Positions 1-7,884 of a stretch of 64,000 nucleotides of DNA are shown here, piece after piece. Source of the stretch: Thiothrix fructosivorans (GTDB lineage Bacteria; Pseudomonadota; Gammaproteobacteria; Thiotrichales; Thiotrichaceae); the NCBI RefSeq assembly GCF_017349355.1, contig NZ_JAFMPM010000005.1, positions 124,001 through 188,000 on the forward strand, in the 5' to 3' direction. A program made the position numbers and the translations under genes. The notes under the pieces are model-generated. The model was given only the letters and a program-made list of their open reading frames with translations. It was not told the DNA's origin and did not search any database. How positions within the stretch are numbered: position 1 is the first letter of the stretch; each line of letters starts with the position of its first letter.

Positions 1-64
1 AGGCGAGCAATAAACGCGCCTGCAAGCTGTTGGTTTTTCCGACGTAAAAATCAATCTTGGTCAT
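1..64 (-). CDS. holC: DNA polymerase III chi subunit, N-terminal fragment cut by the window edge
   Basis: Only the first 21 codons are visible. They read from an ATG at 64 and begin MTKIDFYVGK, like the N-terminus of the chi subunit, which joins the clamp-loader psi subunit to single-strand-binding protein. The gene lies immediately downstream of pepA on the same strand with 8 bases between stop and start. That matches the pepA-holC(-valS) order common in gammaproteobacteria. The assignment rests on this short N-terminus plus gene order, so it is probable rather than certain. Confidence 0.7.
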   Translation of the reverse strand, partial: MTKIDFYVGKTNSLQARLLLA

Positions 65-72
65 TACGCGGT

Positions 73-1560
73 TTAAACACCCGCACGGTTAATTAACAGT
101 TGGCACAGCAAGGGCACAGGGCGACCCGTTGCGCCTTTCGCTGCGCCGCTTTTCCACGCTGTACCCGCGATGTCGAGATGCGCCCACGGGTAGCTTTCGG
201 TAAAGCGTGACAGGAAGCAAGCTGCCGTGATCGTGCCACCGGGTGCGCCGCCGATGTTTGCCATATCCGCAAAGTTGCTTTTGAGCTGGTCGTGGTATTT
301 TTCACCCATTGGCATCCGCCACGCTTCGTCGTTGGACTGTTTGCCCGCAGCAAGCACTTCGTCGGCTAACCCGTCGTTATTGCTCAATAACGCGCAAATG
401 TGATGCCCCAACGCGGTGATGCACGCGCCAGTGAGGGTGGCAATGTCGACGACGGCGGCAGGGTTGAAGCGTTCCACGTAGGTGAGCGCGTCGCACAATA
501 CCAAGCGTCCTTCCGCGTCGGTGTTGAGGATTTCGATGGTTTTGCCGGACATGCTGGTTACGATGTCGCCGGGTTTGCTGGCTTTGCTGCTGGGCATGTT
601 TTCGGCAGCGGCAATCACGCCAATCACGTTCATGGGCAATTGCATCGCCACGCACGCGGTGAGTGTGCCGAGCACGCTGGCAGCACCCGTCATGTCGAAT
701 TTCATTTCATCCATTGCGCCACCGGGTTTGAGAGAGATGCCGCCGGTGTCGAAAGTGATGCCTTTGCCGACCAAGACAAACGGGGCTTCGCCTGCTGTGC
801 CACCGTGGTATTGCAGGATGATCATTTTACCATCTTGCGCACTGCCTTTGGAGACGGAGAGGAATGAACCCATGCCGAGGGCTTCCATGTCGGCTTCTTC
901 GAGCACGTTGATGTCAACGTTGTTGGAAGAGTTTGCGAGTTCTTGCGCAATATCCGCCAAATACGTGGGGGTGCAGACGTTGCCGGGGCTGTTGGCGAGG
1001 TCACGGCTGACGCGCATTCCTTCTGCAATCGCTGCGCCTTGGGTGAGGGCAGTGCTGAAATCACCGGCGATGGTGTGCGCCACTGTCCAGCTTTCAAGAG
1101 CAGGGCGAGCGGATTCGTCTTTTTTGCTCTTGTGCGTGTCGAAGGTGTAGAGCGCGTCGCTCACCGCCATCACCGATTGGCGCACAGCGGCAGCGATGAA
1201 TTCGGAGGCGGTTTCGTCGGTGAGGAAACTGACGGCGTTGATGACCTTGCCTGTTTTCAAGGCATTCACAGCAGCTTGGGTGATTGACACTAAAGCTTCT
1301 TGGGTGAGCTTGTCTTTGTCGCCCATGCCGACGAGCAGCACGCGTTTGGCACTGATATTGGGGAGCTTATACAGCAGGCTGGTGCGCCCTTTTTCACCCG
1401 TGAAATCGCCGAATTCCAGGTGTGCTTGGATTGCGCCTTCGCTAGCAGTGTCGATTTGGGTCGCAGCGGCGGAGAGTTTCGCGTTTTTGTAAATGCCGAC
1501 GACTACGCAGTCGGTGTGCAGTTCTGCCGCGTTGGCGGAGGAATCAAAATGGTAATTCAT
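73..1560 (-). CDS. pepA: Leucyl aminopeptidase (M17 family, PepA)
   Basis: This is a 495-residue cytosolic metallo-exopeptidase that removes N-terminal residues from peptides. In gammaproteobacteria PepA can also act as a DNA-binding accessory factor in recombination and regulation. The length is normal for the family. The M17 signature NTDAEGRL is present near residue 343. The metal and bicarbonate-site stretches VGKGITFDTGG and KPGGAMDEMKFD lie upstream of it. The first ~170 residues form the more variable N-terminal domain that carries the DNA-binding role in E. coli. The gene is followed directly by holC. The upstream neighbour on the same strand is an unrelated methyltransferase 53 bases away. 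The assignment is firm. Confidence 0.97.
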   Translation of the reverse strand: MNYHFDSSANAAELHTDCVVVGIYKNAKLSAAATQIDTASEGAIQAHLEFGDFTGEKGRTSLLYKLPNISAKRVLLVGMGDKDKLTQEALVSITQAAVNALKTGKVINAVSFLTDETASEFIAAAVRQSVMAVSDALYTFDTHKSKKDESARPALESWTVAHTIAGDFSTALTQGAAIAEGMRVSRDLANSPGNVCTPTYLADIAQELANSSNNVDINVLEEADMEALGMGSFLSVSKGSAQDGKMIILQYHGGTAGEAPFVLVGKGITFDTGGISLKPGGAMDEMKFDMTGAASVLGTLTACVAMQLPMNVIGVIAAAENMPSSKASKPGDIVTSMSGKTIEILNTDAEGRLVLCDALTYVERFNPAAVVDIATLTGACITALGHHICALLSNNDGLADEVLAAGKQSNDEAWRMPMGEKYHDQLKSNFADMANIGGAPGGTITAACFLSRFTESYPWAHLDIAGTAWKSGAAKGATGRPVPLLCQLLINRAGV

Positions 1561-1613
1561 GCGTTATTATCCTTAGGGTGATTTGCCGTTACGGGCAGTT
1601 TTACACGACGACT

Positions 1614-2363
1614 TTACAAAGCACAATAAGGCTTACGCAACACGTCGAAACGGGCGGGGTTCTCGAACGCTGCGCCGTTTGTGACAACGTGGGCGTTAAA
1701 ACGGGTTTTGACGGTTTGATACAGCGCGTCATCCAATTGGTGGTTGGTGTGGGTGACTTGGATAATGCGCTGGTCAAATTCGTTGAAATCGGCAAAGCGT
1801 GATTCGGTATTGCAGAAGATTTGTTCCACCAGTTCCAACGTTCCCGCAGCTACCGCATCACTCACGGCCTGAAACGCCAATTCACGCACCACTTTTTCAT
1901 CGTGGAACAGGCGCAAGATGTCGTTGAAATCGCCTGCATACACGGGTTCGGAAATCCACGCCAGCCCACCGGGTTTGAGCACGCGGGCAATTTCTTGCAG
2001 GGATTGCGCCATGAGTTCGCGGGGAACGTGGTGCAGCGATTTGAACATGAATACCACGTCGACGCTGTTGTCGGGTGCGTCGATGGCTTGTGCGCCGCTT
2101 AGTTTGAAGGTAATGGGGTGGGGATTCCCTTCGACTTCGTTCAGGGAACGTTGTGTTTCTAGGTTGTTGGCGTGTTGGATTTGATCGACTTCGGTGGCAA
2201 TGATGCGCACGGTCGGGAAGCGCTCAGCGATACGGCGCGTCATTTGCGCTTTGCCGCAGCCGAGTTCCAGCACGGTGGCATTGTCCAGTGGTAAGTGCTG
2301 GGCAATCAGGTCGAGTTCGTTGCAGCGCGTGGTGGCGGTAGGATTCTGGATTTGCATGGGCAT
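1614..2363 (-). CDS. Class I SAM-dependent methyltransferase, substrate unknown
   Basis: This 249-residue protein has a Rossmann-type methyltransferase core. Motif I is VLELGCGKAQ near residue 33, an acidic strand-2 end (ATEVDQ) follows, and a post-I block FMFKSLHHVP resembles the UbiE/Methyltransf_11 group. The sequence LKPGGLAWISEPVY is a typical motif III region. The start could be the ATG at 2363 or the one two codons later; neither has a strong ribosome-binding site. The gene stands between ychJ, which is divergent, and pepA, and neither suggests a substrate. The methyltransferase fold is clear; the substrate cannot be read from the sequence. Confidence 0.85.
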   Translation of the reverse strand: MPMQIQNPTATTRCNELDLIAQHLPLDNATVLELGCGKAQMTRRIAERFPTVRIIATEVDQIQHANNLETQRSLNEVEGNPHPITFKLSGAQAIDAPDNSVDVVFMFKSLHHVPRELMAQSLQEIARVLKPGGLAWISEPVYAGDFNDILRLFHDEKVVRELAFQAVSDAVAAGTLELVEQIFCNTESRFADFNEFDQRIIQVTHTNHQLDDALYQTVKTRFNAHVVTNGAAFENPARFDVLRKPYCAL

Positions 2364-2690
2364 GATAGGGTAACGTTACAGTGATTGAAGGGCGTATTGT
2401 GGCATACGCTCCGCTGACAACAAACAGGAGTAATGATGAATAACTGCCCGTGTGGTTCGGAAATGACTTATAACCAGTGCTGCCGTCAGTACCATGATGG
2501 CAAGTCTGCCCCCACGGCGGAAACGCTGATGCGCTCGCGTTACAGTGCGTATGTGATGCGCAATGGCGCGTACTTGCATCGCAGTTGGCATGGCAGTACG
2601 CGCCCGAATAAGAAGGGTTTGCTGCAATTACCGCCGATGGATTGGTTAGGGTTGGAGATCGTGCGTACTGAGCAGGGTGGGGAACAGGAT

Positions 2691-2698
2691 GCGGCGGG
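2691..2698. repeat. Target-site duplication, left copy
   Basis: The octamer GCGGCGGG directly precedes the left end of the insertion sequence and recurs exactly at 4339-4346. Eight-base duplications are characteristic of IS66-family transposition. Confidence 0.92.
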
Positions 2699-4338
2699 GT
2701 AACTGAACAGTCCCCCCTTACCCAAACGCACTAAATTTGCGACACTCCCCCGATGACCCAACAACTGAAAGACCACAGCCTCAAACAGCTTAACAGCCAG
2801 TACCTTGCCAAGCTCACGCCGGAGGAACTGCTGCACCTGTCGACCAAGTTGTTGCATGACCTGAAAGAAGCGCGGGAACAGATCAACCAAAACTCCAACA
2901 ACTCCTCCAAACCACCCAGCAGCGGTTTCCCGTGGGAAACGTCACCCAAAACGGTGGCTTTGCCCGAAACAGAAGGGGTGGGTGCAGCCAGAGGAAAGCC
3001 AACCCCGGAACCAGAAGCTGTGGCGGGCACAAAGCCAGCCCAACCAGCCAAACGCAAAGCGGGTAAACAACCCGGCGCACCGGGTTATGGTCGGGTATGG
3101 CATCCGCCCATCAATGCAGACGAACACCATTACCCCAGCCGATGTGAAGCCTGTGGCAGGTCCCTGGATGCGGCTGTCTCCCGTATTTATACCGCCTATG
3201 ACAGTGTGGACATCCAGTTTGGCACGGATGGGAACCCCGGACTGACCGTCATCACCACCCGCCACCACCTTCACGATAGCGTATGCACCTGCGGTCATGT
3301 GAGCCGCCATATCCCGCATCGCCAAGCTCCCGACCCGTTATACCCGGAGGTTGATGTGGGCGAGTGGCGGCTGATTGGGGGCAATCTGGCGGCACTTATT
3401 GTCCACCTACGGCTGCGCTCACGCTTGTCACTGCGTGGCACACAAGAACTGTTGCGGGAGGTGTTGGGCATTCCCCTAAGTGTCGGGGTGTTGCAGCAAT
3501 GTTTTGAGGAAGCAGCCGCGAGTGCTTCTCCATTGGAAGATGCCTTGGTGGAAGGGCTGTTGGCAGAAGCCACCGCTGACGGCGGGGTGCTGTATATTGA
3601 TGAAACCTCTTGGAAAGAGCGTGGCGAAGCCCTGTGGCTATGGACATTCGTCACCACCCTCAGCGTTTGTTTCTACGTAGGGCAGCGCACCATTGAAATG
3701 CTCGACAACGTGATTAGCCCCCACTTTGGGGGCTGGCTGATGAGTGATGGCTATGCCGCTTACCGCCACCACCCCAAACGCTTGCGTTGCTGGGCGCACC
3801 TGATCCGCAAAGCCCGTGGGCTGGCAGAATCACTGGACAAAGACGGGCGGACGTTTGGCAACTTCACCCTCGCTTGGCTGAGGGTATTACAGGACGACAT
3901 TTACGCTTGGCGGGCAGCAGGCGGCACGGTGGGGACGCAAACCGACGTGATCCGTCAACGCCATCAGGCAAAACTCCTGGAATTCAGGGCATTATGCTTG
4001 ATCCATGCCGTATCTGCCCATGACAAGACGGCGGCACTGGCGAAAGAGTTCATCAATGATTGGGATGCCATTTTCCGAATCCTTGACCACCCGTGGCTTC
4101 CCTTGACCAATAATGAGGCTGAGCGGGCGTTGCGCCATTGGGTGATCCTGCGCAAAACCAACCATGGCACAAAGAGTGCTACGGGGAGCCGTGCGTTTGC
4201 CATGCTGGCCAGCATCATCGGTACTTGCCGCAAACGTGGACAGTCTGCCTTGGCTTATCTTGCCAGTGTTATTACCGCTGCCCGCGCTGGCTTTGCCCTG
4301 CCCGCTTTACCGCAAGGGGTGGGGATGTGATCAATTAC
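2699..4338 (+). mobile_element. IS66-family insertion sequence, single-ORF type, complete
   Basis: The element is 1640 bp. It begins GTAACTGAACAGTCCCCC and its other end, read on the opposite strand, begins GTAATTGATCACATCCCC. These imperfect terminal repeats match at 13 of 18 positions and start with the GTAA typical of IS66. It contains only the large transposase and no tnpA or tnpB, as in the ISBst12-like branch of the family. Ends and target duplications are intact, so it may still be active. It lies inside ychJ in the same orientation as that gene. Confidence 0.92.
2753..4330 (+). CDS. IS66-family transposase
   Basis: This is a 525-residue DDE transposase. The first ~60 residues are rich in charged and leucine residues and likely form a coiled coil, followed by the family-typical NSNNSSKPPSS. 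A lysine/proline-rich linker leads to a zinc-binding segment with CEACG and CTCG. The catalytic core shows YIDETSW (first Asp, near residue 283), LMSDGYAAYR (second Asp, near 331) and TNNEAERALRHW (Glu, near 455). All three acidic residues are present, so the enzyme is predicted active. It starts 54 bases inside the left end and stops 8 bases before the right end. Confidence 0.95.
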   Translation: MTQQLKDHSLKQLNSQYLAKLTPEELLHLSTKLLHDLKEAREQINQNSNNSSKPPSSGFPWETSPKTVALPETEGVGAARGKPTPEPEAVAGTKPAQPAKRKAGKQPGAPGYGRVWHPPINADEHHYPSRCEACGRSLDAAVSRIYTAYDSVDIQFGTDGNPGLTVITTRHHLHDSVCTCGHVSRHIPHRQAPDPLYPEVDVGEWRLIGGNLAALIVHLRLRSRLSLRGTQELLREVLGIPLSVGVLQQCFEEAAASASPLEDALVEGLLAEATADGGVLYIDETSWKERGEALWLWTFVTTLSVCFYVGQRTIEMLDNVISPHFGGWLMSDGYAAYRHHPKRLRCWAHLIRKARGLAESLDKDGRTFGNFTLAWLRVLQDDIYAWRAAGGTVGTQTDVIRQRHQAKLLEFRALCLIHAVSAHDKTAALAKEFINDWDAIFRILDHPWLPLTNNEAERALRHWVILRKTNHGTKSATGSRAFAMLASIIGTCRKRGQSALAYLASVITAARAGFALPALPQGVGM

Positions 4339-4346
4339 GCGGCGGG
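4339..4346. repeat. Target-site duplication, right copy
   Basis: This is a second exact copy of GCGGCGGG, abutting the terminal GTAA-type end of the element. The interrupted ychJ frame resumes immediately after it. Confidence 0.92.
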
Positions 4347-4511
4347 TATTGTTGAATTCATTGCGCGTTTCCGCGATGGGGAGCAAACCGGCGAGTTGCA
4401 TGAAACTAGCCGGTTTGTGAAGGAAGGCGGGAAGTGGTTTTACGTGGATGGGGAGCATTAGGGGAAAGCGTGTGCTATCGTGTTGCCTAATCAATACAGG
4501 GGGAAACACCA

Positions 4512-4796
4512 ATGACAACACTCTGGATCAACACCCTCGTCAGTGTGATCGGTGTCCTTCTCGGCGCATTTTTGGCGATGGGCAGCGTTATAAGCATCGC
4601 CAATATGCAGGTCGCGTGGGCGGGTGCGCTACTAATCGCCGCGTTTGGCGTGCCGTTAGCGTTTGCGATGTCGGGCGTTGGCGCATGGTGGGCGTATGCC
4701 GCAGGCGCAACCCAACTCATCACTTACTTAATAGCGTTCCCGTGGGTGTATTTGGCGGTTTTTATCGCGGCAATGCTGCTGTCATTCAAGTTCTAG
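4512..4796 (+). CDS. Small integral membrane protein, function unknown
   Basis: This 94-residue protein is almost wholly hydrophobic, with three predicted membrane spans (about residues 5-32, 36-54 and 64-92) and few charges. A GGGGGAAA stretch lies about 5 bases before the ATG and can serve as ribosome-binding site. It lies between the broken ychJ and convergent glnS and does not form an obvious operon. I recognise no family. Confidence 0.65.
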   Translation: MTTLWINTLVSVIGVLLGAFLAMGSVISIANMQVAWAGALLIAAFGVPLAFAMSGVGAWWAYAAGATQLITYLIAFPWVYLAVFIAAMLLSFKF

Positions 4797-4819
4797 CAGC
4801 ACGCCAACGTAGCCTTTAC

Positions 4820-6487
4820 CTATTTTTTCTCCCAAGTATCCCGCAACCCAATCACCCGATTAAACACGAGCTTTTCGGCAGCCGAATACTTGGAGTCCAG
4901 CACAAAATACCCCTCACGCTCAAACTGATAGCGGTCTTCCAGCGTGGCTTGCGCCAGCCCGATTTCGCCCTTGCAGCCGTTGAGAATTTCCAAGCTGTTT
5001 GGATTCATGAATTCCAAGAAGTTTTTGCCGCCCGCATCCGGTGCCGGGTCGCTGAACAAGCGGTCATACAAGCGCACTTCGCAATCCACGTTATCACGCG
5101 CTGACACCCAATGAATCACGCCTTTGGCTTTCACGCCATCCGCCGGATCTTTGCCGACAGTATCCTCGATCACCCGCGCCCGCACTTCGATAATGTTGCC
5201 GTCGGCATCTTTCACAGCTTCATCGGCTTCGATCACGTAGCTGTTACGCAGGCGTACCCGTTTGCCCAATACCAAACGCTTGTACTGCTTATTGGCTTCT
5301 TCGCGGAAATCGTCCTGATCAATCAGAATTTCGCGGCAAAACGGCATGGCGCGTGTCCCCATCGCCTCATTTTGCGGATGCACGGGCGCAGTCATGGTTT
5401 CCACTTGGTCATCAGGATAGTTGGTCAAGATGACTTTGAGCGGGCGCAATACGCACATGGCACGCGGCGAAATGTTGTTCAAATCTTCGCGGATGGCAAA
5501 TTCCAACATGCCAAGGTCCACTACGCCTTCGACCTTGGTCACGCCCGCCATTTCGCAGAAATCATTAATGGCTTTAGGGGTGAAACCCCGACGGCGCAAG
5601 CCGGAAACGGTCGGCATACGCGGATCATTCCAGCCATCAACGTGCTTTTCATCCACCAATTGCTTGAGCTTGCGCTTGCTAGTGACGGTGTAATTGATAT
5701 TGAGGCGCGAAAATTCGTACTGGTGCGGTTGCGCAGGTACGGGAATATTGTCGATAAACCAGTCATACAACGGGCGATGCACTTCAAATTCCAGCGTACA
5801 TACCGAATGGCTAATGCCTTCAATCGCGTCACTTTGCCCGTGGGCGTAGTCGTAAGACGGGTAAATGCACCATTTATCACCTGTTTGATGATGCGTAGCG
5901 CGTTTAATGCGGTAAATCACCGGGTCACGCAAATTGATATTGGACGATGCCATATCAATTTTGACGCGCAAAGTACGGCTGCCGTCGGGGAATGCGCCGT
6001 CACGCATTTGGGTGAACAGTTCGAGGTTTTCTTCGATAGAACGGGTGCGGAACGGGCTTTCTTTACCGGCCTCGGTCAAATTGCCACGGTATGCCCGCAT
6101 TTCTTCTGCGGTCAAATCGCACACAAACGCTTTGCCCGCTTTAATGAGGTAAACCGCCCAGTCGTACAACTGGTCGAAATAGTCGGAGGCGTAATGCACA
6201 TCGCCATCCCATTGATAACCCAACCATTGCACATCCGCTTTGATGGATTCGACGTATTCTTCGTCTTCTTTTTCGGGGTTGGTGTCATCCATGCGCAGGT
6301 TGCACTTGCCGCCAAATTTCTGTGCCAGCCCGAAGTTCAGCCAGATGGATTTGGCGTGTCCAATGTGCAGGTAGCCGTTGGGTTCGGGGGGGAAGCGCGT
6401 GCGCACGCTGGTGACTTTGCCGTTTTCTACGTCTTCCTTGACGATACGCTCAATAAAATTGAGTGGTTTGCTGATTTCTTCGCTCAT
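4820..6487 (-). CDS. glnS: Glutaminyl-tRNA synthetase
   Basis: This class Ic synthetase charges tRNA-Gln with glutamine in the cytosol. The HIGH-type ATP motif appears as [15 protein letters not shown] near residues 34-48, and the KMSKR equivalent is [11 protein letters not shown] in the middle of the protein. The C-terminal half has the two beta-barrel anticodon-binding domains of GlnRS. From the ATG at 6487 the product is 555 residues, close to the 554 of E. coli. An in-frame TTG at 6505 would add six residues but is less likely. The gene is convergent with the upstream small membrane protein and lies downstream of the TDT transporter on the same strand. Confidence 0.97.
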   Translation of the reverse strand: MSEEISKPLNFIERIVKEDVENGKVTSVRTRFPPEPNGYLHIGHAKSIWLNFGLAQKFGGKCNLRMDDTNPEKEDEEYVESIKADVQWLGYQWDGDVHYASDYFDQLYDWAVYLIKAGKAFVCDLTAEEMRAYRGNLTEAGKESPFRTRSIEENLELFTQMRDGAFPDGSRTLRVKIDMASSNINLRDPVIYRIKRATHHQTGDKWCIYPSYDYAHGQSDAIEGISHSVCTLEFEVHRPLYDWFIDNIPVPAQPHQYEFSRLNINYTVTSKRKLKQLVDEKHVDGWNDPRMPTVSGLRRRGFTPKAINDFCEMAGVTKVEGVVDLGMLEFAIREDLNNISPRAMCVLRPLKVILTNYPDDQVETMTAPVHPQNEAMGTRAMPFCREILIDQDDFREEANKQYKRLVLGKRVRLRNSYVIEADEAVKDADGNIIEVRARVIEDTVGKDPADGVKAKGVIHWVSARDNVDCEVRLYDRLFSDPAPDAGGKNFLEFMNPNSLEILNGCKGEIGLAQATLEDRYQFEREGYFVLDSKYSAAEKLVFNRVIGLRDTWEKK

Positions 6488-6531
6488 GGGGGTAGTTCTT
6501 GTCAATTATTGCAATGCAGGAATTAGACTAT

Positions 6532-6562
6532 TAAGCACCGCCGTTGTCCAGTGCGGTGCTTA
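6532..6562 (-). terminator. Hairpin between the TDT transporter and glnS
   Basis: A perfect 10-bp stem (TAAGCACCGC and its complement) with an 11-base loop starts 20 bases past the transporter stop codon. There is no strong T-run after it on the minus strand, so it may be a weak terminator or an mRNA-end stabiliser. A partial third copy of one arm (GTGGTGCTTA) overlaps the transporter stop codon. Confidence 0.5.
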
Positions 6563-6581
6563 CCCATTTGCGTTGTGGTGC

Positions 6582-7556
6582 TTAATGCCCCGGTTTGCAG
6601 ATGTCGTGACGCAACACGGCGCGTAGTGTCAACGTCACCAGCAACGCAACCAACACGGTCAGCACCGCCAACAAACCGCTGGCAATCCACAGATACGCCG
6701 CCGCCTGCGATTGTTCATACATAATGAAGCTGGCAATGGTAATCGCCGCCAACGGGAACGAATACGCCCACCAAGGCAAGCCAAACTTCAACTTCACAAA
6801 CCGCCCGAACTGACTAAACAACAGCAGCGTCAGGAACAAACCAAAGAAATACAACACCCGTGCAAACGCATCCAGCTCACTTTCCAAGCGCATATAGGCA
6901 ATGAACCCCACGGCTGGCGGCGCAATCAAAATGAACAAACTTGGCAGCAAAAACGCATCAATCGCCTGATGGAACATCATGCGGTTAAACACCAATGTCA
7001 TTAAAATCAGCCAGAAAAACATGCCGATGCTGAAGAAAAACCACGACACATCCACAAAACCGAGTGGTACACCAATAACGGGTACGAGCACATTCCCCAC
7101 CGCCGGAATAAACCACGCGGGGTTAATGTGCTGAATTTGGAAATGTTCGTGGTGCATCCATTTATTAATCACATACAGTGTAAACACCAAATGCAATAAC
7201 GTTCCCGCCACCCAGACCGGCAGGGCAAGCTCAGCATTCACCCCATACAATGCCGTCGCAATCAGCAACAAACTGATCGAAATCGTCGGGAAAAAACTGA
7301 GCTTGACCGGATGCGCCAACTCCTGCGCCACACTCTGCGGGTAGCGCCACGCTTTACTCACATACAGCAGGAATAACAGCGCGAAGACACTGACAGTCAC
7401 TGCCAACATCCCGATATTGATACCCAAATCGCGGTGAAATACATGCTGGGCTTTTTCCCATGCAATGGTTAAACCGGATAAGCCCATCACCACCGAAAAA
7501 AACGAGATGGGTAAAAAGGCTAAACGCCCGTGTGGGGCAGGAGTGTGTTCCATCAT
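6582..7556 (-). CDS. TDT/SLAC1-family anion or tellurite/dicarboxylate transporter
   Basis: This 324-residue protein has about ten hydrophobic segments spaced evenly along its length, as in the TehA/SLAC1 channel fold. The N-terminal FFSVVMGLSGLTIAWEKA matches the conserved first-helix region of the family, and FWLILMTLVFNRMMF lies in a middle helix. Family members carry anions, including C4-dicarboxylates, tellurite-related species and (fungal Ssu1) sulfite. It is divergent from a sulfur-compound molybdoenzyme operon across a 328-base promoter region. That makes export of sulfite or another anionic product attractive, but this is inference from context only. Confidence 0.85.
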   Translation of the reverse strand: MMEHTPAPHGRLAFLPISFFSVVMGLSGLTIAWEKAQHVFHRDLGINIGMLAVTVSVFALLFLLYVSKAWRYPQSVAQELAHPVKLSFFPTISISLLLIATALYGVNAELALPVWVAGTLLHLVFTLYVINKWMHHEHFQIQHINPAWFIPAVGNVLVPVIGVPLGFVDVSWFFFSIGMFFWLILMTLVFNRMMFHQAIDAFLLPSLFILIAPPAVGFIAYMRLESELDAFARVLYFFGLFLTLLLFSQFGRFVKLKFGLPWWAYSFPLAAITIASFIMYEQSQAAAYLWIASGLLAVLTVLVALLVTLTLRAVLRHDICKPGH

Positions 7557-7884
7557 GTCAATCCTCAGTCGGTGATGACCAATGCTTTTTTTCTTGCAGC
7601 ATCATTTGTTTCATGGGTGTTCCCTCTGAAAAGTCAGAGAGCTAAAAGTAGGGGCGATGCTAGCGGTTAGCGGCTGGTTTGGCATTGAAAAATAGCAAAC
7701 TAAAGCACTAAGGTATTGCACCGCTTATCGCTGCGCGGCAATCGGGGTTCTCATGATGTAAGTCAATAAATACTCAACAAAATCTTGCGATTTAGCAAGG
7801 TTGCTTCATGCCCCTGCCTCGCAGACTATCCTTTATAAATAGATGTCAATGAACATCGTTGTATCGCGCTAGTAGGAGTCAAAC
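7557..7884. other. Divergent intergenic promoter region
   Basis: This is the only gene-free stretch over 300 bases. It separates the transporter from the molybdoenzyme operon. It contains an FNR-type half-site pair (7753-7766), a perfect small inverted repeat CTTGC-N6-GCAAG (7784-7799), AT-rich candidates for -10 boxes around 7827-7839, and AGGAGT (7873-7879) before the GTG start of the catalytic subunit. No coding potential was seen in it. Confidence 0.6.
7753..7766. promoter_or_regulatory. FNR/CRP-type operator upstream of the molybdoenzyme operon
   Basis: The sequence ATGATGTAAGTCAA matches the FNR consensus TTGAT-N4-ATCAA at 8 of 10 half-site positions and has the TGA-N6-TCA spacing of Crp/Fnr-family sites. 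It lies about 120 bases upstream of the catalytic subunit start, which suits oxygen- or redox-dependent control of the operon. An FNR-like regulator is encoded at 24192-24896. The direct link between them is inference. Confidence 0.5.

Larger units (their letters stand above)
2436..4461 (+). pseudogene. ychJ: ychJ (UPF0225, SEC-C motif) split by an IS66-family insertion
   Basis: The 5' part (2436-2698) encodes the cysteine-rich start NNCPCGSEMTYNQCC and the MRSRYSAYV segment typical of YchJ. The 3' part (4347-4461) encodes the matching end (VEFIARF, HETSRFVKEGGKWFYVDG). Removing the inserted element and one copy of the 8-bp target duplication restores one open frame of about 125 codons across the joint, with no other lesion. 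The gene was therefore intact when the element landed, and the insertion looks recent. The start ATG at 2436 is preferred over 2433 because AGGAG ends 5 bases before it. The function of YchJ is not established; the SEC-C-like cysteines suggest metal binding. Confidence 0.92.

Noticed and set aside
482-1150. A 222-codon open frame opposite pepA
   Set aside because: Antisense shadow of pepA with no recognisable protein pattern.
1575-1603. Terminator between pepA and the methyltransferase
   Set aside because: TGCC/GGCA pairs over only four bases; too weak to list.
4308-4330. Possible member of the CCGCAAGGGG palindrome family at the end of the transposase gene
   Set aside because: Only one arm is present and it is part of the insertion-sequence end; the similarity is short.
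6488-6505. Upstream TTG start for glnS
   Set aside because: It would add six residues not found in the family; the ATG at 6487 gives the expected length.
5111-6526. A 471-codon open frame on the strand opposite glnS
   Set aside because: It mirrors the codons of glnS, shows no domain or ribosome-binding site and is rich in His/Phe as expected for an antisense frame. glnS is certain.
7784-7799. Inverted repeat CTTGC-N6-GCAAG as an operator
   Set aside because: The arms are only 5 bp and match no known regulator. It is recorded in the intergenic description but not claimed as a site.
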